Source: Pseudomonas sp. ANT_H4
GTDB taxonomy: Bacteria; Pseudomonadota; Gammaproteobacteria; Pseudomonadales; Pseudomonadaceae
Length of the DNA stretch: 64,000 bases
Direction: 5' to 3'
Assembly (NCBI RefSeq): GCF_008369295.1
Contig: NZ_VOBG01000001.1
Coordinates: 62,001 to 126,000 of the forward strand
The notes below the pieces were generated by a model. It worked only from the letters and a program-made list of their open reading frames with translations, was not told the DNA's origin and searched no databases. Position numbers and translations under genes: made by a program. Positions 26,529-36,706 of the stretch are shown here, in pieces; the first letter of the stretch is position 1; each line of letters begins with the position of its first letter.

Positions 26529-28589
26529 TTAGAAATCCTTGCACAGGCGCAGGGCATCGTAGATGGCGGCGTGGGTATTACGCTGGGCCACACAGTCACC
26601 AATGCGGAACAGCAAGTACCCCTCACCCGCCTCGCTCAGGCACGGTTGCGGCTTGATCGCGAACAAGGCTTCGATGTCCATCTGGCCCTTGTTGCGCGAG
26701 CCTGGCTTGAGTGCGTAGTAGATTTCTTCATCCGGGCGCACGCCGTTCTCGACCACCACCTGATCGACCACCCGCTCTTCCTTGGCGCCTGTGTATTCGT
26801 TCTCCAGTACCGCCACCAGCTTGTCGCCCTCGCGGTAGACCTTTTCCAGCATCATGTCGCCGGTCATGATCACTTCCTTGGGGTATAGGCTGCGGTAGTA
26901 AGTCGGGAACGACGTGCCACCGACGGCCACGCCCGGCTTGATATCGTCAGTGACAATCTCCACCTGGCTGCCCTTGTCGGCCAAGAAGTCCGCCACCGAC
27001 AGACCGGTGAACTCGCAAATGGTGTCGTACACCAGCACGTTCTTGCCCGGCGCTACCTTGCCATCGAGCACGTCCCAACTGCTGACTACCAAGCCTTCGG
27101 CTGCGCCCCAATGTTCGTTCTGCTCCAGAAACGGATGACCGCCAACCGCCAACACCACCACGTCCGGATGCAGGTCGAGGATGGTCGCCGCATCCGCCGC
27201 AACGCCCAGGCGCAAGTCGACGTTCAGCCGCGCCAGTTCCAGCTGGAACCAGCGGGTGATCCCGGCAATCTGGTCCCGTTGCGGCGCTTTCGAGGCGGTG
27301 GTGATTTGCCCACCGATAAACTCTTTCTTCTCGAACAGGGTTACGTCGTGACCACGTTCAGCGGCAACGCGGGCGGCTTCCATCCCGGCAGGGCCGGCAC
27401 CGACTACCACCACTTTGCGTTTCACTCCGGTGGATTTTTCGATGATATGCGGCACACCCATGTATTCACGGGAAGTGGCGGCGTTCTGGATGCACAACAC
27501 GTCCAGGCCCTGATATTGGCGGTCGATGCAGTAGTTGGCGCCGACGCACTGTTTGATCTGGTCGACCTGGCCCATCTTGATCTTGGCGATCAAATGCGGG
27601 TCGGCGATGTGGGCGCGGGTCATGCCGACCATGTCCACGTAGCCGCCTTCCAGGATGCGGGTCGCCTGATTCGGGTCCTTGATGTTTTGCGCGTGCAGCA
27701 CTGGAGCCTTGACCACTTCCTTGATCCCGGCCGCCAAGTGCAGGAATGGCTCCGGTGGATAACTCATGTTGGGGATAACGTTGGCCAGGGTGTTGTGGGT
27801 GTCGCAGCCCGAGCCGACCACACCGATAAAGTCGAGCATGCCGGTGTCGTCGTAGTACTTGGCGATCTGTTTCATGTCCTCGTGGGACAGGCCATCCGGG
27901 TGAAACTCATCGCCACACAAACGAATGCCGACGCAAAAATCCGGCCCTACTTCAGCGCGCACAGCCTTCAATACTTCAAGGCCGAAGCGCATGCGATTTT
28001 CAAAGCTGCCGCCCCATTCGTCGGTGCGCTTGTTAACCCGTGGGCTCCAGAACTGGTCGATCATGTGCTGGTGCACTGCCGACAGCTCCACGCCGTCCAG
28101 GCCACCGGCCTTGGCCCGTGCCGCAGCGCTGGCGTAGTTACCGATCACTCGCCAGATTTCTTCCGGCTCGATGGTTTTGCAGGTAGCGCGGTGCACCGGT
28201 TCACGGATGCCTGACGGCGACAGCAGCGTCGGCCAATGCTCGCCATCCCAACGCGAGCGACGGCCCATGTGGGTAATCTGGATCATGATCTTGGCGCCAT
28301 GCTTGTGCATGGCATCGGCCAGGTTCTGGAAGTGCGGGATGATCCGGTCATCGGCCAGGTTCACCGACCTCCACCAGCCTTGTGGGCTGTCGATGGCGAC
28401 ACTGGAAGAACCGCCGCAGATCGCCAGGCCGATCCCGCCCTTGGCTTTCTCTTCGTAATACTTCACATAGCGGTCGGTGGTCATGCCGCCGTCGGTGGCA
28501 TACACCTCGGCGTGGGCGGTACTGAGCACGCGGTTGCGGATGGTCAGTTTGCCGATCTGGATCGGCGCAAACATTGCTTCGAAAGCCAT
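26529..28589 (-). CDS. dgcA: Dimethylglycine demethylase subunit DgcA
   Basis: 686 aa flavoprotein of the trimethylamine-dehydrogenase/old-yellow-enzyme family. Residues 1-340 form a TIM barrel (PIQIGKLTIRNRVLSTAHAE; IQITHMGRRS; WGGSFENRMRFGLEVL). Residues about 345-370 are the cluster region, and from 391 on an FAD/NAD domain (RKVVVVGAGPAGMEAARVAAERGH). It demethylates dimethylglycine to sarcosine. The cluster segment has Cys348, Cys354 and Cys366, but Ala351 stands where trimethylamine dehydrogenase has its second cysteine. Third gene of the dipeptidase-dgcAB-etfAB unit. Confidence 0.92.
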   Translation of the reverse strand: MAFEAMFAPIQIGKLTIRNRVLSTAHAEVYATDGGMTTDRYVKYYEEKAKGGIGLAICGGSSSVAIDSPQGWWRSVNLADDRIIPHFQNLADAMHKHGAKIMIQITHMGRRSRWDGEHWPTLLSPSGIREPVHRATCKTIEPEEIWRVIGNYASAAARAKAGGLDGVELSAVHQHMIDQFWSPRVNKRTDEWGGSFENRMRFGLEVLKAVRAEVGPDFCVGIRLCGDEFHPDGLSHEDMKQIAKYYDDTGMLDFIGVVGSGCDTHNTLANVIPNMSYPPEPFLHLAAGIKEVVKAPVLHAQNIKDPNQATRILEGGYVDMVGMTRAHIADPHLIAKIKMGQVDQIKQCVGANYCIDRQYQGLDVLCIQNAATSREYMGVPHIIEKSTGVKRKVVVVGAGPAGMEAARVAAERGHDVTLFEKKEFIGGQITTASKAPQRDQIAGITRWFQLELARLNVDLRLGVAADAATILDLHPDVVVLAVGGHPFLEQNEHWGAAEGLVVSSWDVLDGKVAPGKNVLVYDTICEFTGLSVADFLADKGSQVEIVTDDIKPGVAVGGTSFPTYYRSLYPKEVIMTGDMMLEKVYREGDKLVAVLENEYTGAKEERVVDQVVVENGVRPDEEIYYALKPGSRNKGQMDIEALFAIKPQPCLSEAGEGYLLFRIGDCVAQRNTHAAIYDALRLCKDF

Positions 28590-28604
28590 GGCAGGGTCCT
28601 CGAC

Positions 28605-29135
28605 TTACAACGGCTTGACGGTGAACAGGCCGTCGTCGTGGCCCTCTTCGGAGCCGCCGTAGACCTGTTCAGCCACGGTGCGAATTTTGCTGCCGCGCGC
28701 TTGCAGGATCTGGTCCATGGCGCCGGCAAACCAGCCGGTGAACATGTAGTCGACCTTGCGCCCGACCTTGCCGTACACGTAGACAAACGCCGAGTGCGCA
28801 AGCGTTACGCTGGCGGTGCCCTTGTCGAGATCGATGTCCTGGATCTTGAACAAGCCCCAGCCGCGCTGCGACAGGCGTTTCATGTAATGCTCGAACACCG
28901 CAACACCTTCCAGGCCGTGGCATTCAGCTTCTTTTTCACACCAGTGCCAGGCAGATTTGTAGCCGGCCTTGTAGAGGATTTCGGCGTAAGCGTCAGCGCC
29001 CAGAACTTCTTCGATGCCCATGTGGTTGTTGACGAAAAAGTGCCGTGGCACGTAGAGCATCGGCAGGGCGTCAGAGGTCCAGACACCGGTTTCGCTGTCG
29101 ACTTCGATAGGCAATTGAGGGGCGATCTTGGCCAT
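28605..29135 (-). CDS. Conserved 176-aa protein of the dgc operon, function unknown
   Basis: 176 aa, no signal peptide or membrane helix. Visible segments: LPMLYVPRHFFVNNHMGIEEV, LYKAGYKSAWHWCEKEA, then MFTGWFAGAMDQI and RTVAEQVYGGSEEGHDDG near the C-terminus. The pattern of an N-terminal helix region with Tyr/Trp/Cys followed by a C-terminal VYGGSEEGHDDG resembles V4R (4-vinyl-reductase-like) small-molecule-binding domains, and I recall the name DUF5943; both are tentative. It sits 15 bp before dgcA, and an equivalent gene precedes dgcA in P. aeruginosa, so it should serve dimethylglycine use. Confidence 0.75.
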   Translation of the reverse strand: MAKIAPQLPIEVDSETGVWTSDALPMLYVPRHFFVNNHMGIEEVLGADAYAEILYKAGYKSAWHWCEKEAECHGLEGVAVFEHYMKRLSQRGWGLFKIQDIDLDKGTASVTLAHSAFVYVYGKVGRKVDYMFTGWFAGAMDQILQARGSKIRTVAEQVYGGSEEGHDDGLFTVKPL

Positions 29136-29199
29136 GGAAACTTAACTCCAGAAAATTCGTTGTGTTGTCGTGCTACGGGATCGTTGTTTAGAGGCGGGC

Positions 29200-30177
<978 letters not shown>

Positions 30178-30398
30178 CAGGCTGTCCCCTTTTTGGCGAT
30201 TCATGCGCCGAATCGTCTGCCGGCGCTTTGGGGCCAGCATATGCCCAGGGGCTGACGGAGCCGGGTGCAAAAACGACAGGGGAATTGCCGAAAGCGTCAA
30301 TCCACGACAAAGGGTGCTATGACATGTCTGACTGGCGACTGTTCTTTGTCTTACGCTTGAGCCAGAATTCCCCGCATCACCTGATATGAGACGGCGCA

Positions 30399-30803
30399 AT
30401 GAAATCGATTTTCCTGGCTTTGGCACTCATCGCAACCGGCGTGCAGGCGGCAGAAGACCCCGACAGCACGCCCTGCGACGGCATAGAAAACGACCAGCAA
30501 ACCCTGGAATGCGCCACCTACAACAAAACCACCGCCGAGCAACTGCTCAAGGACAACTACCAAAGCCTGCTGGAGGAGCGCATGCGTCCTCTGTATGGCA
30601 GCGACAAGGCAAAACTGGCCGACATCACCGCCCGCCTTGCCGACGCCCAGCAAAAATGGCAGAAGCTGCGGGACGCCGATTGCGCGGTGGACACCTTCCC
30701 GGCCGTGCCTGGGACCAAGGCTTATGCCATTGTGCAGAATGACTGCCTGGCCAGGATGAGCGACCAGCGGTCGGAGTTTTTGGAGTCGATCGGGCAGGAA
30801 TAA
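30399..30803 (+). CDS. Secreted LprI-like (DUF1311) protein
   Basis: 134 aa with signal peptide (MKSIFLALALIATGVQAAED) and four cysteines (26, 38, 95, 116), enough for two disulfides. The helical core (LADAQQKWQKLRDADC ... NDCLARMSDQRSEFL) is the lysozyme-inhibitor LprI-like family pattern. Probably periplasmic; lysozyme inhibition has been shown only for some relatives. Its 5' end lies antisense to the upstream leader of the dipeptidase gene. Confidence 0.8.
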   Translation: MKSIFLALALIATGVQAAEDPDSTPCDGIENDQQTLECATYNKTTAEQLLKDNYQSLLEERMRPLYGSDKAKLADITARLADAQQKWQKLRDADCAVDTFPAVPGTKAYAIVQNDCLARMSDQRSEFLESIGQE

Positions 30804-30821
30804 GCAGGATATGCGACCCCC

Positions 30822-31067
30822 ATGAACCCACGCATCTATCTGCTCGCCCTCGCTGCCTTCGTGGCCAGTATCGATGAAAACCTGGTAGGCGGAATTTTGC
30901 CGTTATTGTCCAGGGAGCTGGGCGTGGCCTTGGGCGCCGCGCTGGGTGGTGTGGTGATTGCCAAGGACAGACTGGAAATGACGCCGTTGATGGGTGCGCT
31001 GATGACGGCACTGGCCCTGGCGGCTGCGTGCCTGAGCCTGATGGCAGCCGCCCGTCGAAAGCTTTGA
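30822..31067 (+). pseudogene. MFS transporter remnant with large internal in-frame deletion
   Basis: 81 codons. Residues 1-36 are a canonical first MFS helix (LAAFVASIDENLVGGILPLLS). They run straight into LGAALGGVVIAKDRLEMTPL and a last hydrophobic helix, which look like the final two helices of a roughly 390-aa transporter. About 300 residues between are missing; the frame is kept. The join falls in a Gly/Ala/Leu stretch (VALG/AALG), consistent with a short-homology deletion. Not expected to transport anything. Confidence 0.7.
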
Positions 31068-31125
31068 CCCTGATCCCAAGGTGCGCGACCATTCGCGGCC
31101 TCTCCACCCTTTCCAAGGCGACTCC

Positions 31126-31542
31126 ATGAACATCTGCGGCATCGAAATCAAAGGCAGCGAAGCCATCATCGCCGTCGCCTCCCTGGACAGCCAAACACTG
31201 AACCACATCGCCCTGGCCACCAAAAAAATTGCCCTCGAAGACGACGATGAAGCGGCCAACGTCAAAGCCTTCGCCACCCAAGTGGCCGCTTTTATCCGCG
31301 ACAACGGCATCACCCGTATCGCCATCAAGAAGCGCAGCAAGAAAGGCGAGTTCGCCGGCGGCCCGACCACCTTCAAGATTGAAGGCATATTTCAGCTGCT
31401 GGAAGGCTGCGAGGTAACGTTGCTGTCGCCGCAGACTATCAACGCGCAAAACAAGAAACACGACTTCGCCCTGCCAGCGACCCTGAACAAGTATCAGCAT
31501 GAAGCGTTTAAAACAGCGTGTTCAGCGCTGGTGAAGAAATAA
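31126..31542 (+). CDS. DUF3010 family protein
   Basis: 138 aa soluble protein beginning MNICGIEIKGSEAIIAVASL; the start at 31126 is chosen over in-frame upstream codons because it begins the family domain. Further segments: IAIKKRSKKGEFAGGPTTFK and LLSPQTINAQNKKHD. The DUF3010 fold is RNase-H-like in appearance (early beta strands with Gly-Ile-Glu), but no function is established. Its last 34 codons are repeated 300 bp downstream. Confidence 0.8.
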   Translation: MNICGIEIKGSEAIIAVASLDSQTLNHIALATKKIALEDDDEAANVKAFATQVAAFIRDNGITRIAIKKRSKKGEFAGGPTTFKIEGIFQLLEGCEVTLLSPQTINAQNKKHDFALPATLNKYQHEAFKTACSALVKK

Positions 31543-31590
31543 GCCCCACCGCTATTTAGCGTGGGAGCGTGTTGTGGTGAACGGGCTTTC

Positions 31591-31722
31591 TGTGGCGAGC
31601 GGGCTTGCCCGCGTTGGGCCGCGAAGCGGCCCCAGTAAGAACAGCACATTCTTTCAGACAGAACGAAGGGGCATGTTTCAGGGCTGCTGCGCAGCCCAAC
31701 GCGGGCAAGCCCGCTCGCCACA
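31591..31722. repeat. REPIN (TGTGGCGAGCGGGCTTGCCCGC type)
   Basis: Inverted REP pair between the DUF3010 gene and the duplicated copy of its tail. Confidence 0.85.
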
Positions 31723-31740
31723 GGGAATCGGCAAACCATT

Positions 31741-31842
31741 AATGCGCAAAACAAGAAACACGATTTCGCCCTGCCAGCGACGCTGAACAAGTATCAGCAT
31801 GAAGCGTTTAAAGCAGCGTGTTCAGCGCTGGTGAAGAAATAA
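31741..31842 (+). pseudogene. Duplicated 3' tail of the DUF3010 gene
   Basis: A copy of the last 34 codons plus stop of the upstream gene; the similarity continues about 45 bp past the stop (31741-31888 against 31441-31588). Within the coding part four of the five changes are synonymous and one gives Thr to Ala. No start codon or upstream gene body, so it is a fragment. The rest of the 31543-32069 gap holds a REPIN and a partial REP-like stretch. Confidence 0.85.
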
Positions 31843-32069
31843 GTCCCACCGCTATTTAGTGTAGGAGCGTGTTGTGGTGAACCGGCTTGCCACAGAAAAC
31901 CCGCTGGGCACAACAAGCTCGATCACCACAGGGAATCCGCCAACCATCAAGCGTTGTGTAGATACCTATGCTGCGATAGCTGTGGGCCCGCCGGTGAAGT
32001 GTTGACTGTTGCATCGCAATCGCAGGCAAGCCAGTTATGGTCGTCGCTAGAATTGACTATAAATTGCGC

Positions 32070-33014
32070 TCAAACCACCTCCCGTCGCCGATCCTCTCTC
32101 GGACACTTGGCAAATCGCGCCCGGTAACTTCGAGTGAAATACGACGGTGACTCAAAGCCGCAGGCAATGCTCACTTCCAGCACGCTCATGTCCGTTTGGC
32201 GCAGCAACTGCCGGGCCTTTTCCAAGCGCAGGCCCAGGTAGAAGTTGCTCGGCGTGTCGTTGAGGTGCAACCGAAACAGCCGCTCCAACTGCCGCCGTGT
32301 GACCTTGATCGCCTCCGCCAGCGCCAGCGTGCTCAGCGGCGGCTCGGTGTGCTGTTCCATCTCACCAATCACCTGCACCAGTTTCTTGTTGTTGATGCCG
32401 TAGCGCGTGGCGATCTGCATGCGCTGGTGGTCTTTGCGTGGGCGGATGCGACCCAGTACGAACTGCTCGGACACCTGGATCGCCAGCTCCGGACCGTGGG
32501 CCTGGCTGATCAGGTCGAGCATCAGGTCGATAGAGGCGGTACCGCCCGCCGAGGTAATGCGTCGGCGGTCGATTTCGAACAGTTCCTGAATCACCGTCAG
32601 CTGTGGATAGGACTCCTTGAAGGCGTCGATGGCTTCCCAGTGCAGGGTCAGTCGGTGGCCGTCGAGCAGTCCTGCTTCAGCCAGGACAAAGCTGCCGGTG
32701 TCGATGGCGCCAAGGGTCACTCCGTCGTGGTCGAGACGGCGCAGCCAATATTCCAGGGCGGGCGTGGCGAACTTCAGCGGTTCGAAACCGGCCACCACCA
32801 GCAGGGTTGAACCCTTCTTCAGCGGTTCCAGCGCCGCGTCGGCATTGACCGACATGCCGTTGCTCGCCAGCACCGCGCCGCCATCCGCGCTCAGCACATG
32901 CCAACGGTACAGCTCACCACGAAAGCGATTGGCCACGCGCAACGGTTCGATGGCGGAAATAAAGCCGATGGCGGAGAAACCCGGCATCAGCAGAAAGTAG
33001 AAATCCTGGGACAT
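32070..33014 (-). CDS. cdhR: AraC/GlxA-family activator of carnitine catabolism CdhR
   Basis: 314 aa from the ATG at 33014. An N-terminal DJ-1/PfpI-like amidase fold without enzyme function (FYFLLMPGFSAIGFISAIEPL; LGAIDTGSFVLAEAGLLDG) is followed by a C-terminal AraC double helix-turn-helix (TRRQLERLFRLHLNDTPSNFY; SVLEVSIACGFESPSYFTRSYR). Position, divergent from caiX-cdhCAB, matches CdhR, which activates these genes with carnitine. It is a paralogue of GbdR encoded 6 kb away. Confidence 0.9.
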   Translation of the reverse strand: MSQDFYFLLMPGFSAIGFISAIEPLRVANRFRGELYRWHVLSADGGAVLASNGMSVNADAALEPLKKGSTLLVVAGFEPLKFATPALEYWLRRLDHDGVTLGAIDTGSFVLAEAGLLDGHRLTLHWEAIDAFKESYPQLTVIQELFEIDRRRITSAGGTASIDLMLDLISQAHGPELAIQVSEQFVLGRIRPRKDHQRMQIATRYGINNKKLVQVIGEMEQHTEPPLSTLALAEAIKVTRRQLERLFRLHLNDTPSNFYLGLRLEKARQLLRQTDMSVLEVSIACGFESPSYFTRSYRARFAKCPREDRRREVV

Positions 33015-33135
33015 GGAGCGCTCTCGTAGGACGGGCCGCGTGGGCACTGTGATACCCCAGTTCAATGGGGCATTCAAGCGGACAGGTCGCTGCAGTGCAA
33101 GAGCTGGTCGCCGCCGTGCGTTTTGTTTGCCCTCA

Positions 33136-33170
33136 AGCTGCGTAGCTTAAAACTGCACAACCTAGCTGCA
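33136..33170 (+). promoter_or_regulatory. Candidate CdhR operator upstream of caiX
   Basis: Three related units, AGCTGC (33136), ACTGCA (33152) and AGCTGCA (33164), lie in direct orientation 50-90 bp before caiX. Spacings are 16 and 12 bp. Consistent with an AraC-family site; not verified. Confidence 0.35.
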
Positions 33171-33222
33171 CGGCGCACAAAGACGCCGGAACCCACAATA
33201 ACGACCTGCCGAGGGCTGCACC

Positions 33223-34167
33223 ATGAACCGACTGATCAGCCGCTGTGTGCTTACACTCAGCGCCAGCGCCATCTTGAGCACCAACGTCATGGCAGCCGAT
33301 GCGGCTTCTTGCCAGAACGTGCGCATGGGCGTGGTGAACTGGACCGACGTAATCGCCACCAGCGCCATGACCCAAGTATTGCTCGACGGCCTCGGCTACA
33401 AGACCAAACAGACCAGCGCGTCCCAGCAAATCATCTTCGCCGCAATCCGCGATCAGCGCCTGGATATGTTCCTCGGCTACTGGAACCCGCTGATGACCCA
33501 GACCATCACCCCGTTTGTCGACGCCAAGCAGGTCAGGGTCCTTGATGCGCCGAGCCTCAAGGACGCCCGCGCCACCCTGGCGGTGCCGACCTACCTGGCC
33601 GACAAGGGCCTGAAAACCTTCGCTGATATCGCCAGATTCGAAAAAGAGTTGGGCGCCAAGATCTATGGCATCGAACCCGGTTCAGGTGCCAACACCCAGA
33701 TCAAGGCGATGATCGCCAAGAACCAGTTTGGCCTGGGCAAATTCCAGCTGGTGGAATCCAGCGAGGCCGGCATGCTTGCCGCAGTGGATCGCGCCGTGCG
33801 TCGCAATGAAGCCGTGGTGTTTTTCGGCTGGGCGCCGCACCCGATGAACGTCAACGTCAAGATGACTTACCTCACCGGCAGCGACGACGCCCTGGGCCCG
33901 AACGAGGGCACGGCCACAGTGTGGACCGTCACCTCGCCCACCTACGCCCAACAATGCCCCAACGTTAGCCGCCTGCTGAGCAACCTGACGTACACCGCCG
34001 AAGACGAGAGCCGGATGATGCAGCCGCTGCTCGATCACAAGGACGCTTTCGAATCGGCCAAGCAGTGGCTCAAGGATCACCCGCAAGACCAGCAGCGCTG
34101 GCTGGAAGGGGTGACCACCTTCGACGGCAAACCGGCTGCCGCCAACCTGCAATTGACCAGTAAATAA
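33223..34167 (+). CDS. caiX: Carnitine-binding periplasmic protein CaiX
   Basis: 314 aa with a signal peptide ending near ...NVMAADAA. OpuAC/ProX-type betaine-binding fold: GVVNWTDVIATSAMTQVLLDGLGYKT, DMFLGYWNP, IYGIEPGSGANTQIKAMI, LVESSEAGMLAAVDRAV, FFGWAPHPMN. Family knowledge: CaiX delivers carnitine to the shared CbcW/CbcV transporter core, encoded here at 43-45 kb. No permease or ATPase gene is adjacent, which fits that model. It has the same architecture as CbcX. Confidence 0.92.
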   Translation: MNRLISRCVLTLSASAILSTNVMAADAASCQNVRMGVVNWTDVIATSAMTQVLLDGLGYKTKQTSASQQIIFAAIRDQRLDMFLGYWNPLMTQTITPFVDAKQVRVLDAPSLKDARATLAVPTYLADKGLKTFADIARFEKELGAKIYGIEPGSGANTQIKAMIAKNQFGLGKFQLVESSEAGMLAAVDRAVRRNEAVVFFGWAPHPMNVNVKMTYLTGSDDALGPNEGTATVWTVTSPTYAQQCPNVSRLLSNLTYTAEDESRMMQPLLDHKDAFESAKQWLKDHPQDQQRWLEGVTTFDGKPAAANLQLTSK

Positions 34168-34266
34168 CCTTTTTTGAATCACCGTTTCGCAGCCACCCTT
34201 GGCTGCGAACGGCATCACTACACCTTGAAACCACACCTCTAAATCACGCCTGCAAGGACCCGTCTC

Positions 34267-35154
34267 ATGAACCACGACGTCATCATCACCTGCGCTCTCA
34301 CCGGTGCTGGCGACACGACCGCCAGAAGCCCACATGTGCCGGTCACTCCCAAACAAATCGCGGCTGCGGCCGTGGAAGCCGCCAAGGCCGGCGCCACCGT
34401 CGTGCACTGCCACGTGCGTGATCCGCAAACCGGCAAGTTCAGCCGTGACGTGGCGCTGTACCGCGAAGTGATGGAGCGCATTCGCGAGGCGGACGTCGAC
34501 ATCATCGTCAACCTCACCGCCGGCATGGGCGGCGACCTGGAAATCGGTGGCGGCGAGAACCCCATGGAGTTCGGCCCCAACACTGATCTGGTCGGGCCGC
34601 TGACACGTCTGGCCCACGTTGAAGCGCTGCTGCCGGAAATCTGCACCCTGGACTGCGGCACCCTGAACTTCGGCGACGGCGACACCATTTACGTCTCCAC
34701 CCCCGCGCAGTTGCGGGCTGGCGCCAAACGCATTCAAGAGCTGGGCGTGAAGGCCGAGCTGGAAATCTTCGACACCGGACACCTGTGGTTTGCCAAACAG
34801 ATGATCAAGGAAGGCTTGCTCGATAACCCGCTGTTCCAGCTGTGCCTGGGCATTCCGTGGGGAGCACCGGCGGATACCACCACCATGAAAGCCATGGTCG
34901 ATAACCTGCCGGCTGACGCGGTGTGGGCCGGGTTTGGTATCGGCCGCATGCAGATGCCAATGGCGGCGCAAGCGGTGCTGCTGGGTGGCAACGTGCGGGT
35001 CGGCCTGGAAGACAATCTGTGGCTGGACAAAGGCGTGCTGGCCACCAATGGGCAGTTGGTGGAACGTGCCAGCGAGATCCTCAGCCGACTGGGCGCGCGG
35101 GTCATGACCCCGGCAGAAGGCCGAATCAAGATGGGCTTGACCAAGCGCGGCTAA
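34267..35154 (+). CDS. cdhC: 3-dehydrocarnitine cleavage enzyme CdhC (BKACE/DUF849)
   Basis: 295 aa. Beta-keto acid cleavage enzyme motifs: [24 protein letters not shown] (substrate loop), the zinc site [10 protein letters not shown], and [14 protein letters not shown] near the C-terminus. It reacts 3-dehydrocarnitine with acetyl-CoA to form betainyl-CoA and acetoacetate. Order caiX-cdhC-cdhA-cdhB as in P. aeruginosa; 99 bp after caiX and 73 bp before cdhA. Confidence 0.93.
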   Translation: MNHDVIITCALTGAGDTTARSPHVPVTPKQIAAAAVEAAKAGATVVHCHVRDPQTGKFSRDVALYREVMERIREADVDIIVNLTAGMGGDLEIGGGENPMEFGPNTDLVGPLTRLAHVEALLPEICTLDCGTLNFGDGDTIYVSTPAQLRAGAKRIQELGVKAELEIFDTGHLWFAKQMIKEGLLDNPLFQLCLGIPWGAPADTTTMKAMVDNLPADAVWAGFGIGRMQMPMAAQAVLLGGNVRVGLEDNLWLDKGVLATNGQLVERASEILSRLGARVMTPAEGRIKMGLTKRG

Positions 35155-35176
35155 TCACGATCACCGCCTCATCCTT

Positions 35177-35197
35177 TAGGCGTCCCCCTCGCGCCTA
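35177..35197. repeat. Short palindrome between cdhC and cdhA
   Basis: TAGGCG ... CGCCTA hairpin with a CCCCC-containing loop. The same 20-bp string occurs in reverse within the odd REP at 40014. Confidence 0.5.
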
Positions 35198-35227
35198 CAG
35201 GAATTGCCCTCTCTTTAGGAAGTTGCC

Positions 35228-36193
35228 ATGCGCTTTATCACCGAAATCAAAACCTTCGCAGCACTGGGCAGCGGTGTCATCGGCAGCGGGTGGGTATCGC
35301 GCGCCTTGGCCCACGGCCTCGATGTAGTGGCCTGGGACCCGGCACCCGGCGCCGAAGCAGCCTTGCGCAAACGCGTCGCCAACGCTTGGGGTGCCCTGGA
35401 AAAACAAGGCCTGGCACCCGGTGCGTCCCAGGACCGCCTGCGTTTTTTCGCAACCATTGAAGAGTGCGTCAAAGACGCTGACTTCATCCAGGAAAGCGCC
35501 CCGGAACGCCTGGAACTGAAGCTGCAATTACACGCCCAGATCAGCGCGGCGGCCAAGCCCAATGCGTTGATCGGCTCCAGCACTTCAGGGCTGTTGCCCA
35601 GCGAGTTTTACGAAGGTTCGACCCATCCTGAGCGTTGTGTGGTCGGCCACCCGTTCAACCCGGTGTACCTGCTGCCGCTGGTGGAAGTGGTAGGCGGCAA
35701 AAATACCGCGCCAGAAGCGGTGCAGGCCGCGATCAAGGTGTATGAATCCCTCGGCATGCGCCCGCTGCATGTACGCAAGGAAGTTCCAGGCTTTATCGCC
35801 GACCGCCTGCTGGAAGCGCTGTGGCGCGAGGCGCTGCACCTGGTCAACGATGGTGTGGCGACTACCGGCGAAATCGACGATGCAATTCGCTTTGGCGCGG
35901 GTTTGCGCTGGTCGTTCATGGGGACTTTCCTGACCTACACGCTGGCGGGTGGCGATGCCGGGATGCGCCACTTCATGGCGCAGTTTGGACCGGCGCTGCA
36001 GTTGCCGTGGACGTATCTGCCCGCCCCTGAATTGACCGACAAGCTGATTGACGATGTGGTCGATGGCACCCGCGATCAGTTGGGCAACCACAGCATTTCG
36101 GCCCTGGAGCGCTATCGTGATGATTGCCTGTTGGCGGTGTTGGAGGCGGTGAGAACCACCAAAGCCAAGCACGGCATGACCTTCAGTGAGTAA
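35228..36193 (+). CDS. cdhA: L-carnitine dehydrogenase CdhA
   Basis: 321 aa of the 3-hydroxyacyl-CoA dehydrogenase fold. The NAD loop is [20 protein letters not shown] with Asp at the strand end (VVAWDP); the middle domain holds [11 protein letters not shown] and [20 protein letters not shown], with the catalytic His; the C-terminal helices include [20 protein letters not shown]. It oxidises carnitine to 3-dehydrocarnitine with NAD, the first step in the cdh route. 28 bp before cdhB. Confidence 0.93.
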   Translation: MRFITEIKTFAALGSGVIGSGWVSRALAHGLDVVAWDPAPGAEAALRKRVANAWGALEKQGLAPGASQDRLRFFATIEECVKDADFIQESAPERLELKLQLHAQISAAAKPNALIGSSTSGLLPSEFYEGSTHPERCVVGHPFNPVYLLPLVEVVGGKNTAPEAVQAAIKVYESLGMRPLHVRKEVPGFIADRLLEALWREALHLVNDGVATTGEIDDAIRFGAGLRWSFMGTFLTYTLAGGDAGMRHFMAQFGPALQLPWTYLPAPELTDKLIDDVVDGTRDQLGNHSISALERYRDDCLLAVLEAVRTTKAKHGMTFSE

Positions 36194-36220
36194 CCGATCA
36201 TCTCCCCTGGAACCGATGCC

Positions 36221-36697
36221 ATGCCCGCTCTAACCACCTACACCACAAAAATTCTCCCCGACTGGGTCGACTACAACGACCACCTGCGCGATGCCTTCTA
36301 CCTGCTGATTTTCAGCTACGCCACCGACGCGCTGATGGACACCCTGGGCCTGGACAGCGACAACCGCGAAGCCAGCGGCAACTCGCTGTTCACCCTGGAA
36401 CTGCACCTCAACTACCTACACGAAGTGAAGCTGGGCGCCGAGGTTGAAGTTCGCACGCAACTGATCGCCCACGACCGCAAGCGCCTGCACCTCTATCACA
36501 GCCTGCATCTGGTGGGAGAAGAGCGGGAACTGGCCGGCAACGAACAAATGCTGCTCCACGTCGATCTCGCTGGGCCGCGTTCGGCACCGTTCACTGAGGC
36601 GATATTGGACAAGCTGGCGGCCATCACTGGCGAACAAACCGATCTGGCAAAACCCGCCCTCCTCGGCCGCGTCATTGGCCTGCCACCGGAAAAATAG
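36221..36697 (+). CDS. cdhB: Betainyl-CoA thioesterase CdhB
   Basis: 158 aa hotdog-fold thioesterase of the 4-hydroxybenzoyl-CoA type: DWVDYNDHLRDAFYLLIFSYATDALMD near the N-terminus carries the catalytic Asp region (YNDHL), followed by ELHLNYLHEVKLGAEVEV and an AGNEQMLLHVDL strand. It hydrolyses betainyl-CoA made by CdhC, releasing glycine betaine. Its stop is 9 bp from the next start. Confidence 0.9.
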   Translation: MPALTTYTTKILPDWVDYNDHLRDAFYLLIFSYATDALMDTLGLDSDNREASGNSLFTLELHLNYLHEVKLGAEVEVRTQLIAHDRKRLHLYHSLHLVGEERELAGNEQMLLHVDLAGPRSAPFTEAILDKLAAITGEQTDLAKPALLGRVIGLPPEK

Positions 36698-36706
36698 GGA
36701 ATCACC

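Noticed and set aside
31543..32069. Insertion sequence at the DUF3010 duplication
   Set aside because: No transposase fragment or terminal repeats; the material is a REPIN plus duplicated gene tail.
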